Shown piece by piece: positions 36,388 to 45,069 of a DNA stretch of 64,000 nucleotides. A program made the position numbers and the translations under genes. Under the pieces are notes generated by a model. It was given only the letters and a program-made list of their open reading frames with translations, made no database searches and was not told where the DNA came from. How positions within the stretch are numbered: position 1 is the first letter of the stretch; every line of letters starts with the position of its first letter. This DNA comes from Flexivirga aerilata (lineage in GTDB: Bacteria; Actinomycetota; Actinomycetes; Actinomycetales; Dermatophilaceae): NCBI RefSeq assembly GCF_013002715.1, contig NZ_JABENB010000001.1, positions 1,178,001 through 1,242,000 of the forward strand, read 5' to 3'.

Positions 36388-37176
36388 TCAGTCCAGGGTG
36401 ACGAGCACCGGTGCGTGGTCGGAGGCGCCCTTGCCCTTGCGCTCCTCGCGATCGATCTCCGCGTGTGTCACGCGCTCGGCCAGCGCGGGGGAGCCGAGCG
36501 CGAAGTCGATGCGCATGCCCTGTCGCTTCGGGAAGCGCAACTGCGTGTAGTCCCAGTAGGTGTAGACGCCGGGGCCGGGCGCGTAGGGCCGGACCAGGTC
36601 GGCGAAGCCGGCGTCGACGACCGCGCGGAAGGCCGCTCGCTCCGGCGCGGTGACGTGGGTCTTGCCCTCGAAGAACTCCACGCTCCAGACGTCGTCGTCG
36701 GTCGGCGCGATGTTCCAGTCGCCCGCGAGCATGATCTGCGCGTCGCCGTCGTCGGCCAGCCAGCCCTGCGCGGCGTCCCGCAGCTTGGCCAGCCAGTCGA
36801 GTTTGTAGGCGTAGTGCGGGTGTCCGACCTCGCGACCGTTGGGCACGTAGAGCGACCACACCCGCACGCCGTCGACCGTCGCACCGATCGCGCGCGCCTC
36901 GGAGACGGCCGGGTCGCCATACGCCGGCATCCCGGGGAAGCCGACCTCGACGTCGTCCAGCCCGGCGCGGGAGATGATCGCGACGCCGTTCCACTGGTTG
37001 AGGCCGTGCATCGCGACGTCATATCCGGCGGCGCTGAGCGGCAGCACCGGGAACTGGTCGTCGCGGCACTTGGTCTCCTGCAGCAGCAGCACGTCCAGGT
37101 CGTGCCGCTGCAGCACCTCGACGACGCGGTCGATGCGGGAGCGGATGGAGTTGACGTTCCAGGTCGCGATGCGCAC
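36388..37176 (-). CDS. xth: Exodeoxyribonuclease III
   Basis: The 262-residue protein belongs to the endonuclease/exonuclease/phosphatase fold and should cut at abasic sites and act as a 3'-exonuclease in base-excision repair. It carries all core motifs: MRIATWNVNSIRSR (metal-ligand Asn), LLLQETKC (Glu), AGDWNIAPTDDD (Asp/Asn), VYTYWDYTQLRFPKRQGMRI (DNA-contact loop) and KGKGASDHAPV (catalytic Asp-His). Length matches the ExoA/XthA family. The start ATG opens the first strand directly. Confidence 0.95.
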   Translation of the reverse strand: MRIATWNVNSIRSRIDRVVEVLQRHDLDVLLLQETKCRDDQFPVLPLSAAGYDVAMHGLNQWNGVAIISRAGLDDVEVGFPGMPAYGDPAVSEARAIGATVDGVRVWSLYVPNGREVGHPHYAYKLDWLAKLRDAAQGWLADDGDAQIMLAGDWNIAPTDDDVWSVEFFEGKTHVTAPERAAFRAVVDAGFADLVRPYAPGPGVYTYWDYTQLRFPKRQGMRIDFALGSPALAERVTHAEIDREERKGKGASDHAPVLVTLD

Positions 37177-37194
37177 GGCCCCAACCTACGTGGA

Positions 37195-37803
37195 TCAGTT
37201 GGCGACGGTGAAGCGCGTCCGTCGGTGCTTCGGCTGCTCCAGCTCGTCGGCGATCGCGACCGCGAAGTCCTCTGCGGACACCCGGTCGCCGGCCGGGCTG
37301 TCGTCGCCCGTGCGGTAGGCGCCGGTGCGCTCGCCGGGAGCGATCTCCGGCGCCGGCGACAGGTAGGTCCAGTCGAGCGACTCCGGGGCGCGGCGCAGTC
37401 CGTCCAGCGCCTTGCCCTGGGTGACGGCCTCGGGCTTGTAGACCTCCGGGAAGCCGGGCTGGTCCACCAGCCGGGTGCCGTCCACGGTCAGCGAGCCCGC
37501 GCCGCCGACCACGAAAAGCCTTGTGCCGCCGATGTTCTGCTCGGCGCTGTGCAGCGCGTCGAGCCACTCCTGGTGGTCGCCGCCGGTGCGGCTCGGCCCG
37601 GTCGCCGACACGACCGCGTCGTTGCGCTCGGCCAACTGGCGGACGAAGTCGGCGTCCCCGAGATCGCCCGCGACGCTCTCGGCCGCCCCCGGCACCTGCG
37701 ACCCGTGACGGGTGACGGCGGTGACCTGGTGCCCGCGTCCGGCGAGTTCGCCGGTGAGCCGGGACCCGATCATGCCGCTGGCTCCGATGACTGCGACCTT
37801 CAT
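37195..37803 (-). CDS. NAD(P)-binding oxidoreductase (atypical SDR)
   Basis: The 202-residue Rossmann protein begins MKVAVIGASGMIGSRL (G-x2-G-x2-G) and continues with VTAVTRHGSQV, VVSATGPSR and VVGGAGSL. This is the short NmrA/biliverdin-reductase-like SDR group that lacks the YxxxK site. It is divergent from an HxlR regulator, the usual arrangement for redox- or aldehyde-responsive HxlR proteins that control a neighbouring oxidoreductase. A cluster of GGTA-containing repeats lies in the gap. Confidence 0.83.
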   Translation of the reverse strand: MKVAVIGASGMIGSRLTGELAGRGHQVTAVTRHGSQVPGAAESVAGDLGDADFVRQLAERNDAVVSATGPSRTGGDHQEWLDALHSAEQNIGGTRLFVVGGAGSLTVDGTRLVDQPGFPEVYKPEAVTQGKALDGLRRAPESLDWTYLSPAPEIAPGERTGAYRTGDDSPAGDRVSAEDFAVAIADELEQPKHRRTRFTVAN

Positions 37804-37844
37804 GGCTGCTCCTTACACATGGTGGGTATGACGACAACGGCCAC

Positions 37845-37878
37845 GGTAACCATTGGTATCCTGGTACCTCAAGGTAAC
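37845..37878. promoter_or_regulatory. Candidate HxlR operator, four GGTA repeats
   Basis: GGTAACC, GGTATCC, GGTACC and GGTAAC recur at 37845, 37855, 37863 and 37873, about one helical turn apart, in the 90-base gap between the divergent oxidoreductase and HxlR genes. HxlR proteins bind inverted or direct repeats in such gaps. The last repeat lies 15 bases upstream of the HxlR start, so autorepression is likely. Confidence 0.55.
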
Positions 37879-37893
37879 TAAGGGAGGGAATCC

Positions 37894-38268
37894 ATGACCG
37901 ATCCCGCATGGGTGGGCGACGGTTTCGATCCGGAGTGCCCCACCCGGGTGCTGCTCGACCGGGTCGGCGACAAATGGACCGTGCTGGTCGTCAGCGCCCT
38001 CGCCGACGGACCGATGCGCTTCACCCAGCTGCGCGATCGCATCGGCGGCGTGTCCGGCAAGGTGCTGACGGCGACGCTGCGGGCGCTCGCGCGCGACGGC
38101 CTCGTCATACGGACCGCCTATCCGAGCGTCCCGCCGCACGTCGAATACGAACTCACCGAGCTCGGCCGCTCCCTGTGCGAGCCGATCGACGTGCTGCGCG
38201 ACTGGGCGGAGCAGCACATCGCGGCGGTCGTCGCGCACCGCGAGGGATTCGACGGCGTTTCCGCATAG
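37894..38268 (+). CDS. HxlR-family transcriptional regulator
   Basis: The 124-residue winged-helix protein contains CPTRVLLDRVGDKWTVLVVS, RFTQLRDRIGGVSGKVLTAT and a VEYELTELGRSL wing, the full HxlR signature. The conserved Cys near residue 11 is the redox/electrophile sensor in characterised members. It is divergent from the NAD(P)-binding protein gene, with a GGGAGGG ribosome site. It probably controls that gene and itself. Confidence 0.92.
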   Translation: MTDPAWVGDGFDPECPTRVLLDRVGDKWTVLVVSALADGPMRFTQLRDRIGGVSGKVLTATLRALARDGLVIRTAYPSVPPHVEYELTELGRSLCEPIDVLRDWAEQHIAAVVAHREGFDGVSA

Positions 38269-38317
38269 ACTCCCGGGCGTATCGACGCTGACCCGACAGA
38301 TGGGCGGAGAAATCCCT

Positions 38318-39085
38318 ATGGCGACCGCACTCGTCACCGGCGCGAGCGCCGGCATCGGCAAGACCTTCGCCACCGAACTCGCGTCCCGGGGACACGATCT
38401 GGTGGTTGTCGCACGCAACACGCAACGCCTCGAGGAGCTGAAGGCAGAGCTCGAGCGGCGGCACAACGTCGCGGTCGAGGTCCTGCCGGCCGATCTCAGC
38501 GAGCGACTCGACGTGCAACTGGTGGCCGACCGGCTTGCCGACCCGGCCCGACCGATCGACCTGCTGGTCAACAACGCCGGCTACGGATTGAAGAAATCGT
38601 TCCTGCAGAACGACATTCGCGACGAGGAGGAGCTGCTCGCCGTGCTCGTCCGGTCCGTCGTCGTGCTCTCCCACGCGGCCGCCACCGCCATGCGCGAGCG
38701 TGGTCACGGCGCGATCATCAACGTCTCGTCGGTGGCCGGTTTCCTCGCCTCCGGCACCTACTCGGCGGCCAAGTCCTACGTCACGGTCTTCTCCGAGTCC
38801 CTCGCCGGCGAACTCAAGGGCAGCGGGGTCACCGTCACCGCGCTCTGCCCGGGCTTCACCCGCACCGAGTTTCACGACCGGGCCGGCATCAAGGGCCAGG
38901 GCGCACCTGATTTCATGTGGTTGCAGGCGGATTCGCTGGTCAAGGAATGCCTCGACGACGTCGACAAGGGCAAGGTCGTGTCGATCCCCGGCGCTCAGTA
39001 CAAGCTCATCGCCGGGGCCCTGCGCGTGCTGCCGCGCCCGATCGTGCGCACCGGCAAGCTCGTCCGCCGGCACCGTCCGAAATGA
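38318..39085 (+). CDS. Short-chain dehydrogenase
   Basis: The 255-residue classical SDR has TGASAGIG, ARNTQRLEEL (NADPH-type Arg), NNAGYG, the Ser in NVSSVAGFL and YSAAK. The overall pattern (ASAGIGKTFATELASRGHDL, a C-terminal tail with a basic RTGKLVRRHRPK end) resembles DltE/YqjQ-like SDRs. The ATG at 38318 follows GGCGGAGA. It is seven bases upstream of pyrE and may share its transcript, though there is no functional link. Confidence 0.85.
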   Translation: MATALVTGASAGIGKTFATELASRGHDLVVVARNTQRLEELKAELERRHNVAVEVLPADLSERLDVQLVADRLADPARPIDLLVNNAGYGLKKSFLQNDIRDEEELLAVLVRSVVVLSHAAATAMRERGHGAIINVSSVAGFLASGTYSAAKSYVTVFSESLAGELKGSGVTVTALCPGFTRTEFHDRAGIKGQGAPDFMWLQADSLVKECLDDVDKGKVVSIPGAQYKLIAGALRVLPRPIVRTGKLVRRHRPK

Positions 39086-39092
39086 TGCACCC

Positions 39093-39653
39093 ATGACCGA
39101 CAACGCGATTGAGACCATCCGCGACACCCTGCTCGAGCTGATCAAGCAGCAGGCGATCGTCCACCAGCGGGTCACGCTGTCATCCGGCAAGGAGGCCGAC
39201 TACTACGTCGACCTGCGCCGCATCACGCTCTCCGGCGTCGCCGCGCCGCTCGTCGGTCAGGTCATGCTCGACCTCACCAAGGACCTGTCGTATGACGCAG
39301 CCGGCGGTCTGACCATGGGCGCCGACCCGGTGGCCACCTCGATGCTGCACGCCGCCGCGGCCGACGGTCGCGCACTCGATGCGTTCGTCGTGCGCAAGGC
39401 AGGCAAGGCGCACGGGCTGCAGCAGCGCATCGAGGGGCCGTCGATCAAGGGCCGGCGCGTCGTCGTCGTCGAAGACACTTCCACGACAGGCGGATCCGCG
39501 CTCGAAGCGGTGCAGGCCGTGCGCGAGGCGGGCGGTGAGGTGGTCGCCGTCGCGGTCATCGCCGACCGCGACACCGGGGCGCGCGAGCGCATCGAGGCCG
39601 AGGGCGTGACCTATCTCACGGCATACGGCCTGGCGGATCTCGGACTGGCCTGA
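39093..39653 (+). CDS. pyrE: Orotate phosphoribosyltransferase
   Basis: The 186-residue enzyme converts orotate and PRPP to orotidine monophosphate in pyrimidine synthesis. It has the OPRT N-terminal part (VTLSSGKEADYYVDLRRITL), GGLTMGADPVATSML, the catalytic loop FVVRKAGKAHG and the PRPP-binding signature VVVVEDTSTTGGSA. The ATG at 39093 was chosen because OPRT homology starts at MTDNAIETIRDTLLELIK; upstream the frame is antisense or alternative to the SDR gene. Confidence 0.95.
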   Translation: MTDNAIETIRDTLLELIKQQAIVHQRVTLSSGKEADYYVDLRRITLSGVAAPLVGQVMLDLTKDLSYDAAGGLTMGADPVATSMLHAAAADGRALDAFVVRKAGKAHGLQQRIEGPSIKGRRVVVVEDTSTTGGSALEAVQAVREAGGEVVAVAVIADRDTGARERIEAEGVTYLTAYGLADLGLA

Positions 39654-39729
39654 CCCGCGGCGTTTGCGCAGGTCAACGCCCCTGCTGCCCGACGTCTCAC
39701 ACGCCGCGCGGCACGGCCGTGAGGCAGCG

Positions 39730-39768
39730 GTGACGTCCAGGTAACACCAGCGCGACACCCGCCGAAAC
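39730..39768 (+). promoter_or_regulatory. GlnR-like box upstream of the nitrate assimilation cluster
   Basis: GTGAC, six bases, GTAAC, six bases, GCGAC, seven bases, GAAAC. The actinobacterial GlnR consensus is GTNAC-N6-GAAAC repeated with six-base spacers. Two of the four blocks match fully, two differ at one base, and the last spacer is one base long. The site is 68-106 bases before narK, as expected for GlnR activation of nitrate uptake and reduction. Confidence 0.6.
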
Positions 39769-39835
39769 ACGTCGTTCCTACCTTCGTCCGGCAAGAGCCC
39801 GTCACCCGACGGGCGCCTGCCTGACGGAGGACCAC

Positions 39836-41266
39836 ATGGCTGCGACGGCGCAAACGCGCACGCTGGCACCGCCCACTGACGACGGTCTGGTGCACGGCCC
39901 GGGCCGATGGATCAGCGGCTGGGACCCGGAGAACCGCGGCCAGTGGGAGACGGCCGGTCGCCGCACGGCCCGCCGCAACCTGACCGCCTCGGTCTACGCC
40001 GAGTTCCTCGGTTTCGGCGTCTTCGCGCTGTGGAGCATCGTCGTGCCGCAGTTGCCCAAGTACGGCTACACCGGCGCGGCGGCGCTCACCGACAGCCAGC
40101 AGTTCTGGCTGCTGTCGATCCCCACGCTCGTCGGGGCGACCCTGCGCATCCCCTACTCGCTCGCCGTTCCCCGCTTCGGCGGCCGCAACTGGACGGTCAT
40201 CTCCGCGCTGCTCCTGCTGCTGCCGACGATCGGTCTGGCGCTCGCAATCGGGTCGCACGCCGGCTTCCCGGTGCTGCTCGCGATGGCCGCGCTCGCCGGC
40301 TTCGGTGGTGGCAACTTCGCCTCGTCGATGACCAACATCTCCTTCTTCTACCGCGATGCGGAGAAGGGAAAAGCGTTGGGCATCAACGCAGCCGGCGGCA
40401 ACATCGGCACGGCCGCGGTGCAGTTCGCGGTGCCGGTCGTGATCACCCTGGGTGCGGCCTACTCGACACGCAGCCCGAACCTCCCGGTCGCCGGCTGGCT
40501 CTTCGTGCCGCTCGTGCTGATCGCGGCGCTCTGGGCCTGGCGCCGGATGGACAACCTCAGTGAGGCGCGCTCCGAGCCGGGCACGTATGCCGCGGCGGTC
40601 CGGGCCCGGCATACCTGGGTGCTGTCCTTCATCTACTTCGGCACGTTCGGCTCGTTCATCGGCTTCGCCGGCGCGTTCCCGAAGATCATGAACGACGCCT
40701 TCCCGGGCAACGGCAGCTATGTGATCCTCGGTGCCGGAGTGACTCTCGCCTTCCTCGGCGCCTTCGTCGGGTCGCTGTCGCGCCCGCTGGGCGGTGTCGC
40801 CGCCGATCGGCTGAGCGGCTGGCTGGTCACGGTCGTGTCGTTCGTGGCGATGGCCATCGGTGCCGTCGGTGTGATCGAGGCGCTGCAGGCGAAGAACTTC
40901 GGCTGGTTCATGGCGACCTTCCTGTGGATGTTCGTCTTCACCGGCATCGGCAACGGCTCGATCTACCGCATGATCCCGGCCGTATTCGCCGCAACGGCAA
41001 CCGATTCGAGCGTCGCCGCACGCCATACGGCGCGAAAGGTGGCGGCCGGTGCGATCGGCATCGTCGGCGCGATCGGCGCCTTCGGCGGGTTCGTGATCCC
41101 GCAGGCGTTCTCGGTCGCGAAGTCACACAGCATCGACGCGGCGCACCCCACCGGCACGATCATCCCGGCGTTGTGGCTGCTCATCGTGCTGTATGCCGTG
41201 ATGGCGCTCGTCACCTGGGCGGTCTACGGCAGCAAGCGCTCGTCCGTGGGCGGTGCGCGCATTTGA
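39836..41266 (+). CDS. narK: Nitrate/nitrite MFS transporter NarK
   Basis: The 476-residue transporter has about twelve membrane segments. It shows the nitrate-signature stretch GFGGGNFASSMTNISFFY in TM5 and a second one in TM11 (FTGIGNGSIYRM), the Gly-rich motifs of nitrate porters. The N-terminus has the PGRWISGWDPENRGQWE segment typical of actinobacterial NarK. It heads the nitrate cluster; its TGA shares its final A with the ATG of the nitrate reductase gene (TGATG), indicating coupling. Nitrate uptake with nitrite export is likely. A GlnR-like box lies upstream. Confidence 0.92.
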   Translation: MAATAQTRTLAPPTDDGLVHGPGRWISGWDPENRGQWETAGRRTARRNLTASVYAEFLGFGVFALWSIVVPQLPKYGYTGAAALTDSQQFWLLSIPTLVGATLRIPYSLAVPRFGGRNWTVISALLLLLPTIGLALAIGSHAGFPVLLAMAALAGFGGGNFASSMTNISFFYRDAEKGKALGINAAGGNIGTAAVQFAVPVVITLGAAYSTRSPNLPVAGWLFVPLVLIAALWAWRRMDNLSEARSEPGTYAAAVRARHTWVLSFIYFGTFGSFIGFAGAFPKIMNDAFPGNGSYVILGAGVTLAFLGAFVGSLSRPLGGVAADRLSGWLVTVVSFVAMAIGAVGVIEALQAKNFGWFMATFLWMFVFTGIGNGSIYRMIPAVFAATATDSSVAARHTARKVAAGAIGIVGAIGAFGGFVIPQAFSVAKSHSIDAAHPTGTIIPALWLLIVLYAVMALVTWAVYGSKRSSVGGARI

Positions 41267-43353
41267 TGACGCAAACCCATTGTCCCTATTGCGCGTTGCA
41301 GTGCGCCATGACCCTGACACCGCTGGCGGCCGGCGGGGTCGAGGTCGCGCCACGCGACTTCCCAACCAACCGTGGGGGCCTGTGCCAGAAGGGCTGGACA
41401 TCGGCCGCGCTGTTGACCAGTGCCGACCGCATCACGACTCCCTTGGTGCGGGACGAGCAGGGCGAGCTGGCCCCGGCGACGTGGGAGGAGGCCTACGCGC
41501 GCATCGTTGAAGGTGTGCGCGCCGCGCAGGAGGCGGGCGGACCCGACGCGGTCGCCGTCTTCGGCGGCGGCGGTCTGACCAACGAAAAGGCCTACAGCAT
41601 CGGCAAATTCGCCCGCGTAGCCCTTGGCACTTCCCGGATCGACTACAACGGCCGCTTCTGCATGTCGTCGGCCGCAGCGGCAGGAGGTCGCGCCTTCGGG
41701 CTGGATCGCGGATTGCCGTTTCCCCTCGAGGACCTCGCTGGCGCGGACAGCGTGATGCTGGTCGGCAGCAATCTCGCCGAGACGATGCCGCCGTCGGTGC
41801 AGCACCTGGCCGCCGTGCGCGAGCGGGGAGGATTGATCGTCATCGATCCTCGGCGGACGGCGACTGCCGCGCTCACCGAGGACGGCTGCGGCATGCACCT
41901 CCAACCGCTGCCGGGCACGGACATCGTCGTGCTGCTCGGTCTGCTGCACCTGATCGTCGCGGGCGGCGCCACCGACGACGCCTATCTCGCCGAGCGGGTC
42001 GACGGGTGGGACGACGTGAAGGCCAGCAGCGCCCTGTGGTGGCCGGAGCGGGTCGAGCGCGTCGCCGGCATACCCGTGGACGAATTGCGCGCTGCTGCAG
42101 AGCTTTTCGCGGCTGCCGCACCTGCGGGTGGTGGCGCCGGCGCCTTCCTGCTCACCGGCCGCGGTGCGGAGCAGCACGCCCACGGCACCGACACGGTCAC
42201 GGCCGCGATCAACCTCGCCCTCGCCCTCGGCCTGGTCGGACGCACCGGCTCCGGCTACGGCTGCGTCACCGGTCAGGGAAACGGGCAGGGCGGACGTGAG
42301 CACGGCCAGAAGGCCGACCAGCTGCCCGGCTATCGCAGGATCGACGACCCGGCGGCGCGGGCGCACGTCGGGGCGGTGTGGGGGATCGACCCGGACTCCC
42401 TTCCGGGAGTGGGGCTTCCGGCCGTCGAGCTGCTTGATGCACTCGGGCGCCCGGGTGGTCCGCGTGTGCTCTTCGTGCACGGTGCCAACCCCGCAGTGAG
42501 CGGACCGGACGCCGGCCGGGTGCGGGAGCGACTCTCCGCGCTCGACCTGCTGGTGGTGGCCGACTTCGTGCCGTCCGAGACAGCGCGACTGGCGGACGTG
42601 GTGTTACCGGTCCCGCAGTGGGCCGAGGAGGAGGGCACGATGACTTCCCTGGAAGGGCGAGTGCTGCGGCGCCGCCGAGCCGTGCCGTCGCCGGACGATG
42701 TGCGGGACGAGTTGCAGATCTGGCACGACCTGGCCGAGATGCTCGGATCCCCAGTCGCATTCGAGACCGACCCCGAGCTGGTGATGCAAGAGCTCGCGCG
42801 AGCCAGTGCCGGTGGCGTGGCGGACTATGGCGGGGTCAGCCACGATCGCCTGGATGGCGAGGAGTCGATCTTCTGGCCGTGCCCCGACGGGCAGCACCCC
42901 GGCACGCCGCGTCTCTTCCTCGACCGCTTCGCGACCCCGAGCGGACGCGCCCGCATGGTCCCCGTGACGCCGCGACCGGTCGACGACGACCTGCGCCCCG
43001 ACGCGCCGATCCACCTCGTCACCGGACGTCTCCTGCAGCACTACCAGTCGGGTGCACAGACCCGGCTGGTGCCGGAGCTGATGCGCGGCGAGCCCAGGGC
43101 ATTCGTCCAACTCCATCCGGTGCTGGCCTCGCGCCTGGGCGTCGAGGAGGGCGCCGACGTGCGACTCACCTCGACACGCGGCACGATCACCGCCGCGGCC
43201 CGTCTGTCCGCCGACATCCGGCCGGACACGATCTTCATGCCGTTCCATTTCGCCGGCGAGCAGAGCGTCAATCTGCTGACCAACCCCGCCACCGACCCGA
43301 TCTCCGGCATGCCGGAGTTCAAGGTCTGTGCTGTCGCGGTCACGACGGCATGA
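41266..43353 (+). CDS. narB: Assimilatory nitrate reductase, molybdopterin catalytic subunit
   Basis: The 695-residue molybdopterin oxidoreductase has an N-terminal [4Fe-4S] site (Cys 6, 9, 13 and 40 in HCPYCALQC and GGLCQKG). The bis-MGD-binding stretches RIDYNGRFCMSS, VMLVGSNLAETMPP, GYGCVTGQGNGQGGREHGQK and GAQTRLVPEL follow. The short length and lack of a Tat signal indicate the cytoplasmic NasA/NarB assimilatory type. The Cys of YNGRFCMSS is a likely Mo ligand. The start ATG overlaps the narK stop. Its TGA lies inside the first ATGA of a three-fold hairpin repeat separating it from its electron-transfer subunit. Confidence 0.92.
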   Translation: MTQTHCPYCALQCAMTLTPLAAGGVEVAPRDFPTNRGGLCQKGWTSAALLTSADRITTPLVRDEQGELAPATWEEAYARIVEGVRAAQEAGGPDAVAVFGGGGLTNEKAYSIGKFARVALGTSRIDYNGRFCMSSAAAAGGRAFGLDRGLPFPLEDLAGADSVMLVGSNLAETMPPSVQHLAAVRERGGLIVIDPRRTATAALTEDGCGMHLQPLPGTDIVVLLGLLHLIVAGGATDDAYLAERVDGWDDVKASSALWWPERVERVAGIPVDELRAAAELFAAAAPAGGGAGAFLLTGRGAEQHAHGTDTVTAAINLALALGLVGRTGSGYGCVTGQGNGQGGREHGQKADQLPGYRRIDDPAARAHVGAVWGIDPDSLPGVGLPAVELLDALGRPGGPRVLFVHGANPAVSGPDAGRVRERLSALDLLVVADFVPSETARLADVVLPVPQWAEEEGTMTSLEGRVLRRRRAVPSPDDVRDELQIWHDLAEMLGSPVAFETDPELVMQELARASAGGVADYGGVSHDRLDGEESIFWPCPDGQHPGTPRLFLDRFATPSGRARMVPVTPRPVDDDLRPDAPIHLVTGRLLQHYQSGAQTRLVPELMRGEPRAFVQLHPVLASRLGVEEGADVRLTSTRGTITAAARLSADIRPDTIFMPFHFAGEQSVNLLTNPATDPISGMPEFKVCAVAVTTA

Positions 43354-43536
43354 GCACCCCACGAAGTTCCTCCCCCGCTGCGCTCCTCCGGATACTTCGC
43401 GGGGGCCCCCGCATGAGCACCCCACGAAGTTCCTCCCCCGCTGCGCTCCTCCGGATACTTCGCGGGGGCCCCGCATGAGCACCCCACGAAGTTCCTCCCC
43501 CGCTGCGCTCCTCCGGATACTTCGCGGGGGCCCCGC
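43350..43536 (+). repeat. Triple tandem 62-63-base hairpin repeat between narB and the FAD subunit gene
   Basis: Three head-to-tail units start at 43350, 43413 and 43475 (63, 62 and 62 bases), nearly identical. Each begins ATGAGCACCCCACG, contains arms CCCCACGAAGT and ACTTCGCGGGG and ends GGCCCCGC; the first unit has one extra C. The first 14 bases of each unit equal the first 14 bases of the downstream gene, and the narB stop overlaps the first ATGA. The relative at 8149 has the same layout with compensatory arm changes. It is likely an element that expanded by duplication at an ATGA gene junction. Confidence 0.92.
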
Positions 43537-45069
43537 ATGAGCACCCCACGCATCGTCGTGATCGGGCACGGCATGGTCGCCGCGCGCCTGCTCGACCAGC
43601 TCACCCGCGAGGCAGACGCCGGCGCGCGCCTCGACATCACCGTGCTCGGCGACGAACCACACCGCCCCTACAACCGCCTCTTGCTCGGCGAGGTCGTCGC
43701 CGGCCGCGCCGACCTCGGCGGCCTGACCCTGCCCGAGCCGGCGCCGCACGCCGGCATCGGCGTGCGGGTGTGCCGCGGCGTCGCGGCCGTGCGGGTCGAC
43801 CGCCCCCGTCGGCTCGTGTATGCCGACGACGGCAGCGTCCACCCCTACGACCGCGTCGTCTTCGCGACCGGTGCCGCACCGCGCATTCCGGTGAACAGCG
43901 AGCAACCACACGGAGTCCGGGCGCTGCGCGATCTCGACGACTGCCGTGAGCTGCTCGCGGCCGCCGCCCACCTGCGGCACGTCACGGTCGTCGGCGGTGG
44001 CCTGCTCGGCATCGAGCTGGCCTGCGCCCTGCGCACGCGCGGCCTCCAGGTGGCGCTGGCGCACCGGGGCGATCACCTGATGGACCGGCAACTCCCCGTC
44101 GACGCGGCGGTGGTCGTGCGAGAGCGACTGTCGCAGCTGGGGATTCAGGTCTTCACCGACATCGAGGAGACCACCGTCAGTCATACGCAGGACAGGCTCA
44201 CCGGCGTCGTCCTGTCCGACGGCACCGCATATCAAACCGATCTCGTGGTCGCCGGTGCCGGAGTGCACCCGCGGACCGCGCTCGCTGCGGAGGCCGGGCT
44301 GCCGGTGCGGCACGGCATCGTCGTCGGTGCCGACCTCCACAGCCCTGCCGATCCGCGAGTCGCGGCAATCGGCGACTGCGCCGAGACGCCGGACGGTTGC
44401 CCCGGGCTGCTCGCACCCGGGTGGGAGCAGGCCGACCGCCTGGCCCGGGCGTTGCTCGGGCGCACCGATCAGGTGCAGCGGCAACCGGATCCGATGATCG
44501 TCAAACTCAAGGCCGTGGGCCTCGACGTGCTCACTCTGGGGCCTATGTCGCGCCCGCATCCCGATGCCCGCACGATCGCGCTGCACGACCCACAGGGCGG
44601 TCGCTCCGTCCAGGTGACCGTCGACGGTGAGCGCGTGCTGGCCGCGGTCTGTGTCGGTGCCCCGAAGGTCGCCGCCGAGCTCACGGTCCACTACGAGCGG
44701 GGCACACCGATCCCGGTCGATCCGGCGCTGTTGCTGGTGTCGGCGGCCGCCACCGCGGCCGTTCCGGTCAGCGACAACCCCACCACGATGCCGTCCGCCG
44801 CGACCGTATGCCGCTGCAACGGCGTCGACAAGAAGACGATCGTCGACGCGCACCTGGCCGGTGCGCGCGACCTCGACGCGATCGCCACTCGCACCCGCGC
44901 GACCACCGGCTGCGGCGGTTGCCGGGAGGTCGTGTGCGGTCTGCTCGCCTGGATGGACCAGGCCAACCCACCCGACCCGGATGTTGCACAGCCGAAACAT
45001 GACGGCAACGGCAGTGGAAACACAGCGTTCGTAGATTCGCAGGCAGAGGCACAGGAGGCGTCCCGATGA
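43537..45069 (+). CDS. Nitrate reductase electron-transfer subunit (FAD oxidoreductase with BFD domain)
   Basis: The 510-residue flavoprotein has an FAD motif (IVVIGHGMVAARLLDQL), EPHRPYNRLLL, FATGAAPRIP and an NAD(P)-binding VTVVGGGLLGIELA. The C-terminal BFD-like [2Fe-2S] domain (about residues 420-470) carries VCRCNGVDKK and TGCGGCREVVCG, Cys ligands in C-x-C and C-x2-C. It fits the NasB/NasC-type partner passing electrons from NAD(P)H to the nitrate reductase; it resembles the N-terminal half of NirB. The ATG lies at the end of the hairpin repeat without a clear Shine-Dalgarno. Its stop overlaps nirB by ATGA. Confidence 0.88.
   Translation: MSTPRIVVIGHGMVAARLLDQLTREADAGARLDITVLGDEPHRPYNRLLLGEVVAGRADLGGLTLPEPAPHAGIGVRVCRGVAAVRVDRPRRLVYADDGSVHPYDRVVFATGAAPRIPVNSEQPHGVRALRDLDDCRELLAAAAHLRHVTVVGGGLLGIELACALRTRGLQVALAHRGDHLMDRQLPVDAAVVVRERLSQLGIQVFTDIEETTVSHTQDRLTGVVLSDGTAYQTDLVVAGAGVHPRTALAAEAGLPVRHGIVVGADLHSPADPRVAAIGDCAETPDGCPGLLAPGWEQADRLARALLGRTDQVQRQPDPMIVKLKAVGLDVLTLGPMSRPHPDARTIALHDPQGGRSVQVTVDGERVLAAVCVGAPKVAAELTVHYERGTPIPVDPALLLVSAAATAAVPVSDNPTTMPSAATVCRCNGVDKKTIVDAHLAGARDLDAIATRTRATTGCGGCREVVCGLLAWMDQANPPDPDVAQPKHDGNGSGNTAFVDSQAEAQEASR

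Noticed and set aside
36055..37881. 608-codon plus-strand open frame opposite the hydrolase, exonuclease III and oxidoreductase genes
   Set aside because: It crosses three unrelated minus-strand genes with clear motifs, so it cannot be a real gene.
43350..43536. CRISPR array
   Set aside because: The units are directly adjacent, nearly identical over their whole length and without variable spacers; no cas genes are nearby.
43328..43540. Small repetitive open frame over the triple hairpin repeat (HEHPTKFLPRCAPPDTSRG-like units)
   Set aside because: Its repetitive translation is a by-product of the tandem DNA repeat, and unit lengths of 63 and 62 bases do not preserve a frame.
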